Below, one piece after another: positions 27,301-35,860 of a stretch of DNA of 64,000 nt. The stretch's first letter is position 1; every line of letters starts with the position of its first letter. Origin of the DNA: Vibrio stylophorae (GTDB lineage Bacteria > Pseudomonadota > Gammaproteobacteria > Enterobacterales > Vibrionaceae); assembly GCF_921293875.1 (NCBI RefSeq), contig NZ_CAKLDI010000001.1, forward strand, positions 1,394,475 to 1,458,474. The letters are read 5' to 3'. Position numbers and translations under genes: made by a program. Under the pieces are notes generated by a model that saw nothing but the letters and a program-made list of their open reading frames with translations, was not told the origin of the DNA and made no database searches.

Positions 27301-29191
27301 GGCGGGTGATGTTTTTGGTAATGGCATGTTGCTTTCACCATCCATGGGTTTGGTCGCCGCCTTTAACCATCAACATATTTTTATCGATCCCACACCGAAT
27401 GTAAAAGCGGCTTACCAAGAGCGCTGCCGGCTCTTTCAATTGCCGCGATCATCTTGGCTAGATTATGACGCCAAGTTAATTTCACCAGGCGGCGGTATAT
27501 TTGAGCGAAGTGCTAAGTCCATTGCTTTATCCGCACAAATGAAAGCGCGGTTTGGCATTGACCGTGAACGGTTAACACCCAATGAGCTGATTCAATTTTT
27601 ATTGCGTTCACCTGTTGATTTACTCTGGAATGGTGGGATTGGTACATATGTCAAAGCAAAGGAACAATCGCATCTTGAGGTTGGCGATCGCGCTAATGAT
27701 ACTTTGCGCATTAATGGACATGAGCTTGGTGCAAAAGTTGTCGGTGAAGGCGGAAATCTTGGGTTTACGCAAGCGGGGCGTATTGAATATGCCTTGGCTG
27801 GGGGACGAATTAATACTGATTTTGTTGATAATGTGGGCGGTGTTGATTGCTCAGACCATGAAGTGAATATCAAAATATTGCTGGAGATGTTATTAGCACA
27901 GGGGGACCTCACGCAAAAGCAGCGTAATGCACAATTAAAATCCATGACAGATGATGTGACAAAAGCAGTCTTAGCGAATGCCTACGAGCAAAGTGAGTCT
28001 ATTTCTGTCACTCAATGTTTACCTCAATTACTCAAAGAGCAGCTGCGCTTTTTAGACCATCTTGAAAAACATCATCAATTCGATCGCCATCTTGAATCCA
28101 TGCCCAGTGATGAGCTATTGATAGAGCGGGCCGCGAATGGTCAAGGACTGACTCGGCCAGAGCTGGCGATTTTGACGGCACAAGCAAAAATGGTATTAAA
28201 GGCAGCGCTGCTTGCATTGGATGTTCATTGGCAGGGTAAGGTATTTGATGATTTGTTGATTCAATATTTTCCGCCATTACTGCAAGAAAATAACAACCCG
28301 CAGTTATCGCAGCATCGGCTTTGCCAAGAGATCATTGCGACAGCACTGGCCAATCAAATCGTCAATGATATGGGACCCAGTTTTGTTAGCCGACTGCAAG
28401 ATGAAACGGGCGCGAGTCTCATGGATATATTAAGTGCTTATCAAATCGCACGTCATGTATTGAACTTAGATCAGTGGCAGCAGCAGGTTCGTGAGCTAGA
28501 CAATCAGATAGAGGCGAGGGCGCAATATGATATTTTGCTTCAGCTGCGCCGTTGGTTGCGCCGAGCAACACGCTGGTTACTACGTCATCCACACAATATG
28601 TCCTTGGATGAGGGCTCTGTATTTTATGCCGATTATGGTCAGCAGTTATTTGTGTATTTAAACAGTGACAGTGTCACTATATGTGGCGATCTGTTTTCAC
28701 CAGCTAAGATGGCAGATAACAAAATAGAGATGAAAAAAGAGGTGGTTGATAAATATCATGCGTTAGTGAGTGGGTTATCATTATTACCGATGCGACTGCG
28801 AGTATTTGATATGGCGCAGATCAGTCAACACAGCAATACACCATTAACGCAAGTAGCGGCGTTATATCACCAACTGGATGAGCGATTGGAACTGACTTGG
28901 TTTGAGCAGCTCATCGATTTACAGGTGGTAGAAAACCATTGGCAAGCTTTGGCAAGAGCCACGCTTAGAGAAGATTTAGCGATGCAGCAGCGGATCATGG
29001 TGGAGCGGGTTATTGAACAAGGCTGTAGCACGCAAGTTGAGCGGTGGTTGGCTGCTCAGCCACAAGCGATGCAACGTTGGTTGCATATGGTCAGCGAGTT
29101 TAAAGTGGGCCAGCGTCATGAATTTGCGAAATTTTCTGTCGCATTACGAGAATTAGCGTTGTTTAATTTGAATTGTTTATCAAACCAGTGA
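24374..29191 (+). CDS. gdhB: Large NAD-dependent glutamate dehydrogenase (GDH-180 class)
   Basis: A 1605-residue enzyme. It oxidises glutamate to 2-oxoglutarate and ammonia with NAD. The N-terminal half holds ACT-like regulatory segments (VPDRPFLVDSIFMALAEQ, residues 95-115). The catalytic domain lies at about 770-1250 with GGLRWSDRLEDFRTE, VPVGAKGGFV carrying the catalytic Lys, and GDMAGDVFGNGML; a helical C-terminal region follows. The start is GTG 24374 with AGAGGG 7 bases upstream. Length is typical of this class. A matS site is embedded near codon 1431. It ends at a terminator just before pyrD. Confidence 0.95.
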   Translation: MKQSVTHHSVTINKLHSLIDTHLSLTEAKLLHQFCGPLLASASENDLLQRHELSLYGALLNLWHRLNQTAPNQSQIQVYHPSLKVDGWQSALTVIQLIVPDRPFLVDSIFMALAEQDLSIEMVLYGPQKVQQSEKGKVTAIGKGVQRSFFHIEIEPLNAKARHALAEKLAQVLREVALVVDDWQPMQQKLKDVIDLQGERLDSRSQKFLAWLVAHNFTFLGYRYFELKPIAGDHQIVPNLDSALGIFRLHQSEQHPLSELPMAAQYLAKNETQLILTKSSQRASVHRPAYMDYIGLKVFSPKGKVIGEHRFLGLYAQSLYNQSVLRVPLLGEKVRALLLQSGFAKNSHDWKSLLNFFETYPRDELFQANDEELLSTGLGVIRMRDREMLRLFVRRDPFARFLSCMVYVSRDRYSTALRRKTQALLQQTFASPQEVEFQTFFSESRFARTQYIVHLDQGLGPIDIHLLEQNMRALATSWQDRLNGVLIEQFGLRQGKALAKRYQDSWHEGYRQTHLASAAVTDIEYLERLTPDQPLAMLLYRPPEDAGDSSAIRLKLYQYANAIALSEVVPMLENMGLQILSESPSPVHVDGQIHWILDFKMWHRHGAINLAEVRERFESAFTGVWFGQYENDGFNQLILQSGFDAKQVSLLRALAKYLKQIGFPLSQQAIEQCLIQYSETTQQLVAFFEARFSLQLTATKREKQQNQIRQQIERALKAVISLDDDRILRQYLSVMQSMLRCNYYQSIEQQSGRKREMQEKAWLSFKLNSHAIEGIPKPIPAFEIFVYAPWVEGIHLRGGAIARGGLRWSDRLEDFRTEILGLVKAQQVKNSVIVPVGAKGGFVCKQLAQLERSQWAGEGQRCYQTFIRGLLDLTDNIVDQVIVPPPQVYCYDAPDPYLVVAADKGTATFSDLANQTAAEYSFWLKDAFASGGSQGYDHKVMGITARGAWESVKRHFREMGIDSQQDYFECIGIGDMAGDVFGNGMLLSPSMGLVAAFNHQHIFIDPTPNVKAAYQERCRLFQLPRSSWLDYDAKLISPGGGIFERSAKSIALSAQMKARFGIDRERLTPNELIQFLLRSPVDLLWNGGIGTYVKAKEQSHLEVGDRANDTLRINGHELGAKVVGEGGNLGFTQAGRIEYALAGGRINTDFVDNVGGVDCSDHEVNIKILLEMLLAQGDLTQKQRNAQLKSMTDDVTKAVLANAYEQSESISVTQCLPQLLKEQLRFLDHLEKHHQFDRHLESMPSDELLIERAANGQGLTRPELAILTAQAKMVLKAALLALDVHWQGKVFDDLLIQYFPPLLQENNNPQLSQHRLCQEIIATALANQIVNDMGPSFVSRLQDETGASLMDILSAYQIARHVLNLDQWQQQVRELDNQIEARAQYDILLQLRRWLRRATRWLLRHPHNMSLDEGSVFYADYGQQLFVYLNSDSVTICGDLFSPAKMADNKIEMKKEVVDKYHALVSGLSLLPMRLRVFDMAQISQHSNTPLTQVAALYHQLDERLELTWFEQLIDLQVVENHWQALARATLREDLAMQQRIMVERVIEQGCSTQVERWLAAQPQAMQRWLHMVSEFKVGQRHEFAKFSVALRELALFNLNCLSNQ
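28665..28677. other. matS site 3 inside gdhB
   Basis: GTGACAGTGTCAC, exact consensus match, within the coding sequence (encodes part of NSDSVTI). Confidence 0.85.
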
Positions 29192-29197
29192 ATAATG

Positions 29198-29221
29198 ATG
29201 CCCCGTTTAACGGGGCTTTTT
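29198..29221 (+). terminator. Intrinsic terminator after gdhB
   Basis: GCCCCG, loop TTTAA, CGGGGC, then TTTTT, ending 13 bases before the pyrD start codon. Confidence 0.82.
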
Positions 29222-29233
29222 AATGGAGGTACC

Positions 29234-30268
29234 ATGCTTTACCGCCTCGCCAGAACGGCGCTTTTTCAGTTAGATCCAGAGCGAGCACATGATCTAACTA
29301 TGAAGGGATTTGCTCGCGTCACCGGCACTCCTCTTGATATCTTCTATCGACAACACGTTCCTCATGCTCCCGTTGAAGTCATGGGGCTTACCTTTAAAAA
29401 TCCTGTTGGTTTGGCAGCTGGCCTTGATAAAGATGGCGAATGTATTGATGCATTTGGCGCCATGGGATTTGGTTCGATTGAAGTGGGAACCGTGACTCCA
29501 CGTCCACAACCAGGGAATGATAAGCCTCGTTTATTTCGTGTCTTAGAAGCCGAAGGTTTAATCAACCGTATGGGCTTTAATAACCATGGTGTCGATAATT
29601 TAGTCGAAAATATTAAACGCGCTAAATACGATGGCATCATTGGCGTTAACATCGGTAAAAATAAAGATACGGCGATTGAAAAGGGTAAAGATGATTATTT
29701 AATCTGTATGGATAAAGTTTATCAATATGCAGGTTATATTGCCGCCAATATCTCTTCTCCAAATACACCTGGATTGCGTACATTGCAATATGGTGAAGCA
29801 TTAGACGATCTTCTTTCTGGTCTAAAAGAGAAACAATTAGCACTGGCAGAGAAGCATAATAAATATGTTCCTTTAGCGCTAAAAATTGCTCCCGATTTAA
29901 CTGAAGAAGAGCTGGTTCAGGTAGCCGATGCTTTGGTTCGTCACCAAATAGATGGTGTGATTGCCACTAATACCACACTAGATCGTCAATTGATTCAAGG
30001 TATGAATCATGCTCATGAAGCGGGTGGCCTAAGTGGAAAGCCGCTCCAATCAAGAAGTACAGCGGTTATTAGTCGCATTCATGGTGAGCTAAACGGTAAA
30101 TTGCCGATTATTGGTGTCGGTGGTATTGATAGTGCTGTCGCTGCCAATGAAAAATTTGATGCCGGCGCAGAGATTGTTCAACTTTATTCTGGATTTATTT
30201 ACCAAGGCCCACCATTGGTAAAACGTATTGTAAAAAGTTATTTGGCGAGAAAAGCAGCACAGGCTTAA
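29234..30268 (+). CDS. pyrD: Dihydroorotate dehydrogenase (quinone), class 2
   Basis: A 344-residue protein that oxidises dihydroorotate to orotate with FMN, passing electrons to quinone at the inner membrane. Family motifs are [55 protein letters not shown] with the catalytic Ser, and GVGGIDS. The N-terminal helix ([16 protein letters not shown]) is the membrane/quinone site of class 2. ATG 29234 follows TGGAGG; the frame is open 13 codons upstream through the gdhB terminator. pyrD followed by zapC is the order in E. coli. Confidence 0.97.
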   Translation: MLYRLARTALFQLDPERAHDLTMKGFARVTGTPLDIFYRQHVPHAPVEVMGLTFKNPVGLAAGLDKDGECIDAFGAMGFGSIEVGTVTPRPQPGNDKPRLFRVLEAEGLINRMGFNNHGVDNLVENIKRAKYDGIIGVNIGKNKDTAIEKGKDDYLICMDKVYQYAGYIAANISSPNTPGLRTLQYGEALDDLLSGLKEKQLALAEKHNKYVPLALKIAPDLTEEELVQVADALVRHQIDGVIATNTTLDRQLIQGMNHAHEAGGLSGKPLQSRSTAVISRIHGELNGKLPIIGVGGIDSAVAANEKFDAGAEIVQLYSGFIYQGPPLVKRIVKSYLARKAAQA

Positions 30269-30305
30269 TCGTAAATTAAATCGAATAATTTTTACGCAAA
30301 AATAG

Positions 30306-30336
30306 AAAAGGGGAAGTCTGACTTCCCCTTTTTTTT
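30306..30336 (+). terminator. Intrinsic terminator after pyrD
   Basis: AAAAGGGGAAGT, loop CTG, ACTTCCCCTTTT, with more T after it. Confidence 0.9.
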
Positions 30337-30416
30337 ATGCCGTAAAATTGTAAAATCCTTCCCCATTCACTATTACTTTCTATACCTCTTTCAACCGCGT
30401 TTATTTGGGGAAAATG

Positions 30417-30950
30417 ATGTTAAAACCGAATAATAACTGGCAGTGGTATTTTAACCCGCAGGAAAATAGCTTATTGCTCGATTTGGGTAATGGCTATGAG
30501 TTCTGTGTTGGGTTAGCGATCAAAAGCCTGGTTGAAAGTGCCAAAGGACGCGCACCTTTTAGTGTTGAGGATGCGGCGATTTATCAGCGTTACTGCGAAA
30601 CTTTAGAATCGATTTATATTGATGATGGCCGAGCAGCTGAAGTGGCACTCAATGCTATTGCTGCGGCGCGCTTTCACAAGCCTGTGATGCCGAAAAGTTG
30701 GTTTTTCCATGCTCAGGCTCAAGATTATAGTCCTCAGCAAGGTGAGGTCGTTGTTCTGGCCAATACGCATGGTGAAGGCCGTTACTTAGTCATTGAAAAC
30801 TGCGGCCGTGCCAGTTTGTGTATGTGTTTAGAGCCTGAAATGAAGCTTTCTGAAGGCAAATCATTAGGTTTTTGTGGCACCATCAAAGTGATGAATGATC
30901 GCATTATGGCGCACTACGAACAAACGAACTCTCTCTCATTGGTGGGGTAA
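30417..30950 (+). CDS. zapC: Cell division protein ZapC
   Basis: A 177-residue protein. ZapC binds FtsZ and stabilises Z-ring protofilaments at midcell. The start MLKPNNNWQWYFNPQ parallels E. coli ZapC (MRIKPDDNWRWYYDE); PVMPKSWFFH and GTIKVMNDRI are the other conserved runs. GGGGA lies 5 bases before ATG 30417; an ATG at 30414 and a TTG at 30405 are less suitable. Its neighbour pyrD and the downstream rlmL-uup match E. coli, except that ycbX, normally between zapC and rlmL, is missing. Confidence 0.92.
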   Translation: MLKPNNNWQWYFNPQENSLLLDLGNGYEFCVGLAIKSLVESAKGRAPFSVEDAAIYQRYCETLESIYIDDGRAAEVALNAIAAARFHKPVMPKSWFFHAQAQDYSPQQGEVVVLANTHGEGRYLVIENCGRASLCMCLEPEMKLSEGKSLGFCGTIKVMNDRIMAHYEQTNSLSLVG

Positions 30951-30969
30951 TTTATCTCATCATCCCCTT

Positions 30970-30995
30970 AAGCGCTCTTAGAGCGCTTTTTTTTT
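30970..30995 (+). terminator. Intrinsic terminator after zapC
   Basis: AAGCGCTC, loop TTA, GAGCGCTT, followed by a run of T. Confidence 0.88.
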
Positions 30996-31399
30996 GTGCC
31001 AAATCTAAGGGGCTTCATGTCCATGAACGGCACATAAGCCTCAATCTCCAGTATCGGAAATCTATTTTAATTGCCCTGTTGTGTACGCAAGTGGCATGAC
31101 GACACAAGCATCCTTGTAGATCGTGCTTCATTCCAGGGCAAATCGTGCCTATGAGCGATTTGGAAATGGCTTTTTGGGTGGGGCGTTATCAAAAACTGCG
31201 GTCAATTCAGGCCAAACTTGTTCTATTTCCAATCAAATAAGCGGCGGTATTTTCGCCAGCTATCTCACAAAACTGCATCTTTCTTATCCGATTTTTATTT
31301 TGTCTCAAAAGGGGAAATAGAGCGATCCCTGTTTATTTAAACATGTGTTCTTATTGCTGATTATACGATTTCCAAAAAAGAAACCAGAGGATCGTTGCT

Positions 31400-31546
31400 A
31401 TGTTTTGGGTTGTGGATAAGTGGGCACTCACCAATAGCTGGCGGTTTTGGTGTTTCCATGCACCACAACTACAGCCCTTGTTTTATATGGCGTTAAGCAT
31501 GAATTGTGCGGTTTGTGTGAATTTGTTTCGTGCTCAATTGAATTGA
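31400..31546 (+). CDS. Possible 48-residue hypothetical protein
   Basis: AGAGGA lies 8 bases before an ATG opening 48 codons that are rich in Trp, Phe and Cys (begins MFWVVDKWALTNSWRFW). I recognise no family. The composition suggests a membrane-associated small protein or a chance frame. It sits alone in the zapC-rlmL gap. Confidence 0.3.
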   Translation: MFWVVDKWALTNSWRFWCFHAPQLQPLFYMALSMNCAVCVNLFRAQLN

Positions 31547-31669
31547 TTTTAGCTGTGAGTAAGTGGTTGCTTTCACGAAGGGAGGGTTAATGGCTGGTGG
31601 AGTGATTAAAATTGAGTCATCTAGGCGAAAAAGGTCAGATTAGGCCTAAGCCTTATCGTGCATTTGCGC

Positions 31670-31675
31670 TATAAT
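31670..31675 (+). promoter_or_regulatory. -10 box TATAAT for rlmL
   Basis: A perfect TATAAT 31 bases before the rlmL start; no clear -35. Confidence 0.5.
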
Positions 31676-31705
31676 CGCGCCAATTTTTGATGAATGAAGC
31701 TTGCT

Positions 31706-33850
31706 ATGAATCGATATTTAGCTGTGTGTGCTCGTGGCCTTGAAGGGTTGTTGGAGCAAGAACTGGATAGTTTTGGCGCGACCCAATTAAAAAACGCGGG
31801 TGCGGGCGTCTATTTTACCGCTGATGAAGCGGTACTTTACCGAGCCTGTCTGTGGAGTCGTGTGGCATCTCGTATTGTGCTGGTTCTTTCTGAATTTGCG
31901 CTGCGTGATGATTTAGATCTCTACCTGTCCGCCAGCTTGATCGATTGGCCATCGCTTTTTTCTGCACAAAAGAAAATTGTGGTTGATTTTAATGGGACCA
32001 ACCGCGCGATCCGCAATAGCCAGTACGGCGCATTAAAGATCAAGGATGCGATCGTTGACCGTTTTACGAAAGCGAACTTGGATCGTCCATCGATCGATAA
32101 AGATCAACCTGATCTTCGTATTCATGCTCGTCTACAAGGTGAAAAAGCGTTAATTGGTATTGATCTTGTGGGGAGCGGGATGCACCAGCGTCGTTACCGC
32201 ACCGAGAAAGGTCGTGCGCCACTACGTGAAAACCTTGCCGCAGCTTTGGTGATGCGCAGTGGCTGGCAGCCAGGCGAAGCCATGCTTGATCCTATGTGTG
32301 GTTCGGGAACGTTATTGATTGAAGCGGCTTTGATGGCAGCAAAAGTAGCGCCAGGCTTAAAACGCGAGCGTTGGGGTTTTGAATCACTCAATGGCTTTGA
32401 CCTTGATAGCTGGCGAGAAATTCACGCAGAAGCGAAGGTTCTGGCTCGCCGTGGTTTGAATAAAGAGAAAAAACTCTTCATTGGTTACGATTTAGATAGC
32501 CGAGTTTTAACGCAAGCCATGAGTAACGCTAAACGTGCCGGTGTTGATCACCTGATTCACTTTGAGCGTAAAGATGCAGCTGATTTGGCAATGCCAAACG
32601 CTTTTGCGGAATATGAAACGGGCGTTGTGCTTTCAAACCCGCCATACGGTGAGCGTCTGAGCAGTGAGCCTGCGTTACTTGCGCTTTATGGTGAGCTAGG
32701 AGCGCGTTTAAAAGCCAATTTCCCATGCTGGCGTGCGGCGCTTTATTCAAGCTCTGATGAGCTACTTAGCTGCATTGGTATGCGCGCTGAAAAACAATTT
32801 AAGATCAATAACGGTGCATTGGCTTGTGTCTTAAAGCTGTACCATATCTCTGCGCATCATGCTGAAAAACAAGCGGAATCTGGTAAAGCGCAGGCTGCTG
32901 AAGTATTGGTCGCGCCTGATTTTGCCAACCGTTTGAAAAAGAACCTAGCCAAGCTTGAGAAATGGGCGGCGAAAGAGGGTATTGAATGCTATCGCATTTA
33001 TGATGCTGATTTGCCGAACTACAATGCCGCCATCGATCGCTACCGCGATAAGATTGTGATTCAAGAATATGCTGCGCCAAAAGAGATCGCACCTGAAAAA
33101 GCGCGTCGCCGTTTGCTTGATATGGTTCGTGCTTGTATTCAAGTGACGGGCGTACAAGCCAGTGATGTGGTCTTAAAAGTACGCGAGAAGCAAAAAGGTA
33201 GCAGTCAGTATAATAAAGTGGCACAGAGCGGAGAGCGCTTTAGTGTGACTGAATACGGCGTTAAGTTGTGGGTGAATCTCAACGATTATCTCGATACAGG
33301 CCTATTTTTGGATCACCGTAATACGCGCCGTGTGCTTGGCCAAATGGCTGCAGGCAAAGACTTCCTAAACCTATTCGCTTATACGGGCTCTGCAACAGTA
33401 CATGCGGCATGTGGCGGCGCCAAATCAACGACCACTGTGGATATGTCTAAAACCTATCTGGCTTGGGCGAAAGATAATATGGCGCTCAATGGTAAGACGG
33501 GTCGTCAGCATCGTTTTGAACAAGCAGACTGTTTGCAATGGCTGGCGCAAGAGAAGGGCACCTATGACTTGATCTTTATTGATCCGCCAACGTTCTCAAA
33601 CTCTAAGCGTATGGATCAAACCTTTGATGTGCAGCGTGATCATTTGGATCTTATGACCCATTTGAAACGCTTACTTCGTCCTGATGGGATCTTGATTTTC
33701 TCAAATAACAAGCGTCACTTTAAAATGGATCTCGAGGGATTGAGCGCGCTTGGGCTGGCGGCGAAGAATCTATCAAAACAAAGCTTGCCAATGGATTTTG
33801 CGCGTAATGAGCAGATCCATAACTGCTGGCAGATCACCCATCAAAAGTGA
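31706..33850 (+). CDS. rlmL: 23S rRNA methyltransferase RlmKL (m2G2445 / m7G2069)
   Basis: A 714-residue fusion of two methyltransferases. The N-terminal half has a THUMP domain (about 45-155) and an RlmL Rossmann fold with [15 protein letters not shown] and SNPPYGERL (N2-methylation of G2445). The C-terminal half is RlmK with [16 protein letters not shown] and [10 protein letters not shown] (m7G2069). ATG 31706 gives [16 protein letters not shown], matching E. coli; an in-frame ATG at 31694 is possible. It is followed by uup as in E. coli. Confidence 0.96.
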   Translation: MNRYLAVCARGLEGLLEQELDSFGATQLKNAGAGVYFTADEAVLYRACLWSRVASRIVLVLSEFALRDDLDLYLSASLIDWPSLFSAQKKIVVDFNGTNRAIRNSQYGALKIKDAIVDRFTKANLDRPSIDKDQPDLRIHARLQGEKALIGIDLVGSGMHQRRYRTEKGRAPLRENLAAALVMRSGWQPGEAMLDPMCGSGTLLIEAALMAAKVAPGLKRERWGFESLNGFDLDSWREIHAEAKVLARRGLNKEKKLFIGYDLDSRVLTQAMSNAKRAGVDHLIHFERKDAADLAMPNAFAEYETGVVLSNPPYGERLSSEPALLALYGELGARLKANFPCWRAALYSSSDELLSCIGMRAEKQFKINNGALACVLKLYHISAHHAEKQAESGKAQAAEVLVAPDFANRLKKNLAKLEKWAAKEGIECYRIYDADLPNYNAAIDRYRDKIVIQEYAAPKEIAPEKARRRLLDMVRACIQVTGVQASDVVLKVREKQKGSSQYNKVAQSGERFSVTEYGVKLWVNLNDYLDTGLFLDHRNTRRVLGQMAAGKDFLNLFAYTGSATVHAACGGAKSTTTVDMSKTYLAWAKDNMALNGKTGRQHRFEQADCLQWLAQEKGTYDLIFIDPPTFSNSKRMDQTFDVQRDHLDLMTHLKRLLRPDGILIFSNNKRHFKMDLEGLSALGLAAKNLSKQSLPMDFARNEQIHNCWQITHQK

Positions 33851-33891
33851 TCCTGTCACTGATGTATTTTATTATCTAATTCAATAAATTC

Positions 33892-33927
33892 AGCCTGCAT
33901 CCATATTGATGGTGTGCAGGCTTTTTA
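33892..33927 (+). terminator. Intrinsic terminator between rlmL and uup
   Basis: AGCCTGCA (33892-33899) with TGCAGGCT (33915-33922), inner CCAT/ATGG pairs, then TTTTT. It ends about 17 bases before the uup start, so uup depends on read-through or on a promoter not seen. Confidence 0.7.
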
Positions 33928-33943
33928 TCATAAGAGTATTGTC

Positions 33944-35860
33944 ATGGCGTTAATCACCATTTCTCAGGGACAGTTGGCATTTGGCGATAATCCGTTGCTA
34001 TCAAATGCTGAATTTGTATTGCAGCCACAAGAGCGCGTCTGCTTGGTCGGCCGTAATGGGGCCGGTAAATCAACTTTGATGAAGGTGCTGGCTAAACAAG
34101 TCATTATGGATGACGGCACCCTTTGGTTTGCACAAGATCTGAAAGTCTCTCGCTTAGAGCAAGATCCACCACGCGATGTGGAAGGTACTGTCTTTGATTT
34201 CGTTTCTGAAGGCTTGGCGGATGTCGGTCAAGCACTCGCTAAATATCACCAGTTATTAGAGCTGGTGGCACAAAACGCGCAGCAAAGTGATATCGACAAG
34301 CTGGCTAAACAGCAAGAATTGCTGGAAACCCTCAATGCTTGGCACTTCGATAATCAGATTAATATGGTGCTGGCAGAGCTTGGTTTAAGTGGCAATACCA
34401 AACTCACCGATTTGTCTGGTGGTTGGCAGCGTAAAGCGGCACTCGCTCGCGCCTTGGTATGTGAACCTGATGTACTGTTGCTCGATGAGCCAACCAACCA
34501 CTTAGACGTTGATGCTATTGAGTGGCTTGAGAACTACCTGAAACAGTTCCGTGGCGCAATTATCTTTGTCTCGCATGACCGTGCATTTATTCAAAGTATG
34601 GCGACTCGTATTGTCGATTTAGATCGTGGCAATCTCACATCTTGGCCGGGTGACTATCAAACTTATCTTGATGGCAAAGAAGAGGTGCTTCGTGTTGAAG
34701 CCGAGCAAAATGCGCTCTTTGATAAGAAATTAGCGCAGGAAGAGGTGTGGATTCGCCAAGGGATTAAAGCCCGTCGAACTCGTAATGAAGGCCGCGTACG
34801 TGCGTTAAAAGCGCTACGTGTTGAGCGTAGTCAGCGTATTGAAAGCCAAGGTAAGGCAAAATTGCAGCTTGATGATGCCGTGCGCTCTGGAAAAATCGTT
34901 TTTGAAATTGAAGATTTGAATTATCAAATTGAAGATAAACATTTGATTTCTGATTTTAGCGTCAATGTGCAACGCGGCGATAAAATTGCCCTCATTGGTC
35001 CAAACGGCTGCGGTAAAAGTACCCTGATTAAATTGTTGTTGGGTGAGCTGAAAACTCAGCAGGGGCGCTTACATTGCGGCACCAAACTTGAAGTGGCGTA
35101 TTTTGACCAGTATCGAGAAGAGCTCGATCCAGAAAAAACTGTGATGGATAACCTAGCTGATGGCAAGCAAGAGGTGATGGTCGCGGGGCGCTCACGTCAT
35201 GCTTTAGGTTATTTGCAGGACTTTTTGTTCCATCCACGCCGCGCTCGTACACCGGTTAAAGCGCTGTCAGGTGGTGAGCGTAACCGATTGCTTCTTGCTA
35301 AGCTATTTTTGAAACCCTGTAACTTATTGGTGCTCGATGAGCCAACCAATGATTTGGATATTGAAACACTTGAATTATTGGAAGATTTGCTCGCTCAGTA
35401 CGAGGGGACATTGATTCTGGTGAGCCATGATCGTCAATTTGTCGACAATACTGTGACTCATAGCTGGATTTTTGAAGGCAATGGGGTGATTCAAAGTTAT
35501 GTCGGAGGGTATCATGATGCCCGCCAACAGCAGCTACAATCAAAGCAAGCTGTAGTGGCGAAACCTGTGGCAAAAGTTGAAGAAAAAACAGAAGAGAAGA
35601 AAGAGAAACGCAACTCTTCTTCGAAAAAGCTGTCTTACAAGCTTCAACGTGAACTAGAAGCGTTGCCAGAAAAATTAGAGCAGCTTGAGTCGCAACTTGA
35701 GTCGCTACAATCACAAGTCAACGATCCGGCATTTTTCCAGCAGGATCAAACCACAACGCAAGCGGTGCTCACTGAGCTTGCGACAGTGGAGACGGAACTC
35801 GAAGCCGCATTTGAGCGTTGGGAAACGCTTGAAGCGATGCAACAAGAAAGTGAATCTTAA
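33944..35860 (+). CDS. uup: ABC-F ATPase Uup
   Basis: A 638-residue protein with two ABC domains and no membrane segments. Walker A motifs are GRNGAGKST and GPNGCGKST, signatures LSGGWQRKA and LSGGERNRL, and Walker B motifs VLLLDEPTNHLD and LLVLDEPTNDLD. A charged linker and a C-terminal coiled coil (about 550-635, ELEALPEKLEQLESQLESLQ) follow. ABC-F proteins act on ribosomes or nucleic acids; E. coli Uup affects precise transposon excision and 50S assembly. ATG 33944 begins MALITISQGQLAFG; the frame is open 10 codons further upstream. Its stop abuts the next gene's ATG. Confidence 0.95.
   Translation: MALITISQGQLAFGDNPLLSNAEFVLQPQERVCLVGRNGAGKSTLMKVLAKQVIMDDGTLWFAQDLKVSRLEQDPPRDVEGTVFDFVSEGLADVGQALAKYHQLLELVAQNAQQSDIDKLAKQQELLETLNAWHFDNQINMVLAELGLSGNTKLTDLSGGWQRKAALARALVCEPDVLLLDEPTNHLDVDAIEWLENYLKQFRGAIIFVSHDRAFIQSMATRIVDLDRGNLTSWPGDYQTYLDGKEEVLRVEAEQNALFDKKLAQEEVWIRQGIKARRTRNEGRVRALKALRVERSQRIESQGKAKLQLDDAVRSGKIVFEIEDLNYQIEDKHLISDFSVNVQRGDKIALIGPNGCGKSTLIKLLLGELKTQQGRLHCGTKLEVAYFDQYREELDPEKTVMDNLADGKQEVMVAGRSRHALGYLQDFLFHPRRARTPVKALSGGERNRLLLAKLFLKPCNLLVLDEPTNDLDIETLELLEDLLAQYEGTLILVSHDRQFVDNTVTHSWIFEGNGVIQSYVGGYHDARQQQLQSKQAVVAKPVAKVEEKTEEKKEKRNSSSKKLSYKLQRELEALPEKLEQLESQLESLQSQVNDPAFFQQDQTTTQAVLTELATVETELEAAFERWETLEAMQQESES

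Larger units (their letters stand above)
30951..31705 (+). other. zapC-rlmL intergenic region, 755 bp
   Basis: It starts with the zapC terminator and ends with a perfect TATAAT for rlmL. The middle 600 bp contains no recognisable gene. There is a hairpin GGCTT..AAGCC near 31010-31040, a 65-codon open frame at 31123-31320 with unconvincing composition, and a 48-codon frame at 31400-31546 with a good ribosome-binding site. In E. coli ycbX occupies this position. Confidence 0.6.

Noticed and set aside
31123-31320. 65-codon open frame between zapC and rlmL
   Set aside because: No ribosome-binding site, no family resemblance, and composition like the non-coding surroundings.
33847-33859. GTGATCCTGTCAC after rlmL as a further matS site
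   Set aside because: Two mismatches to the consensus (positions 5 and 6), including a core base; such matches are expected by chance.
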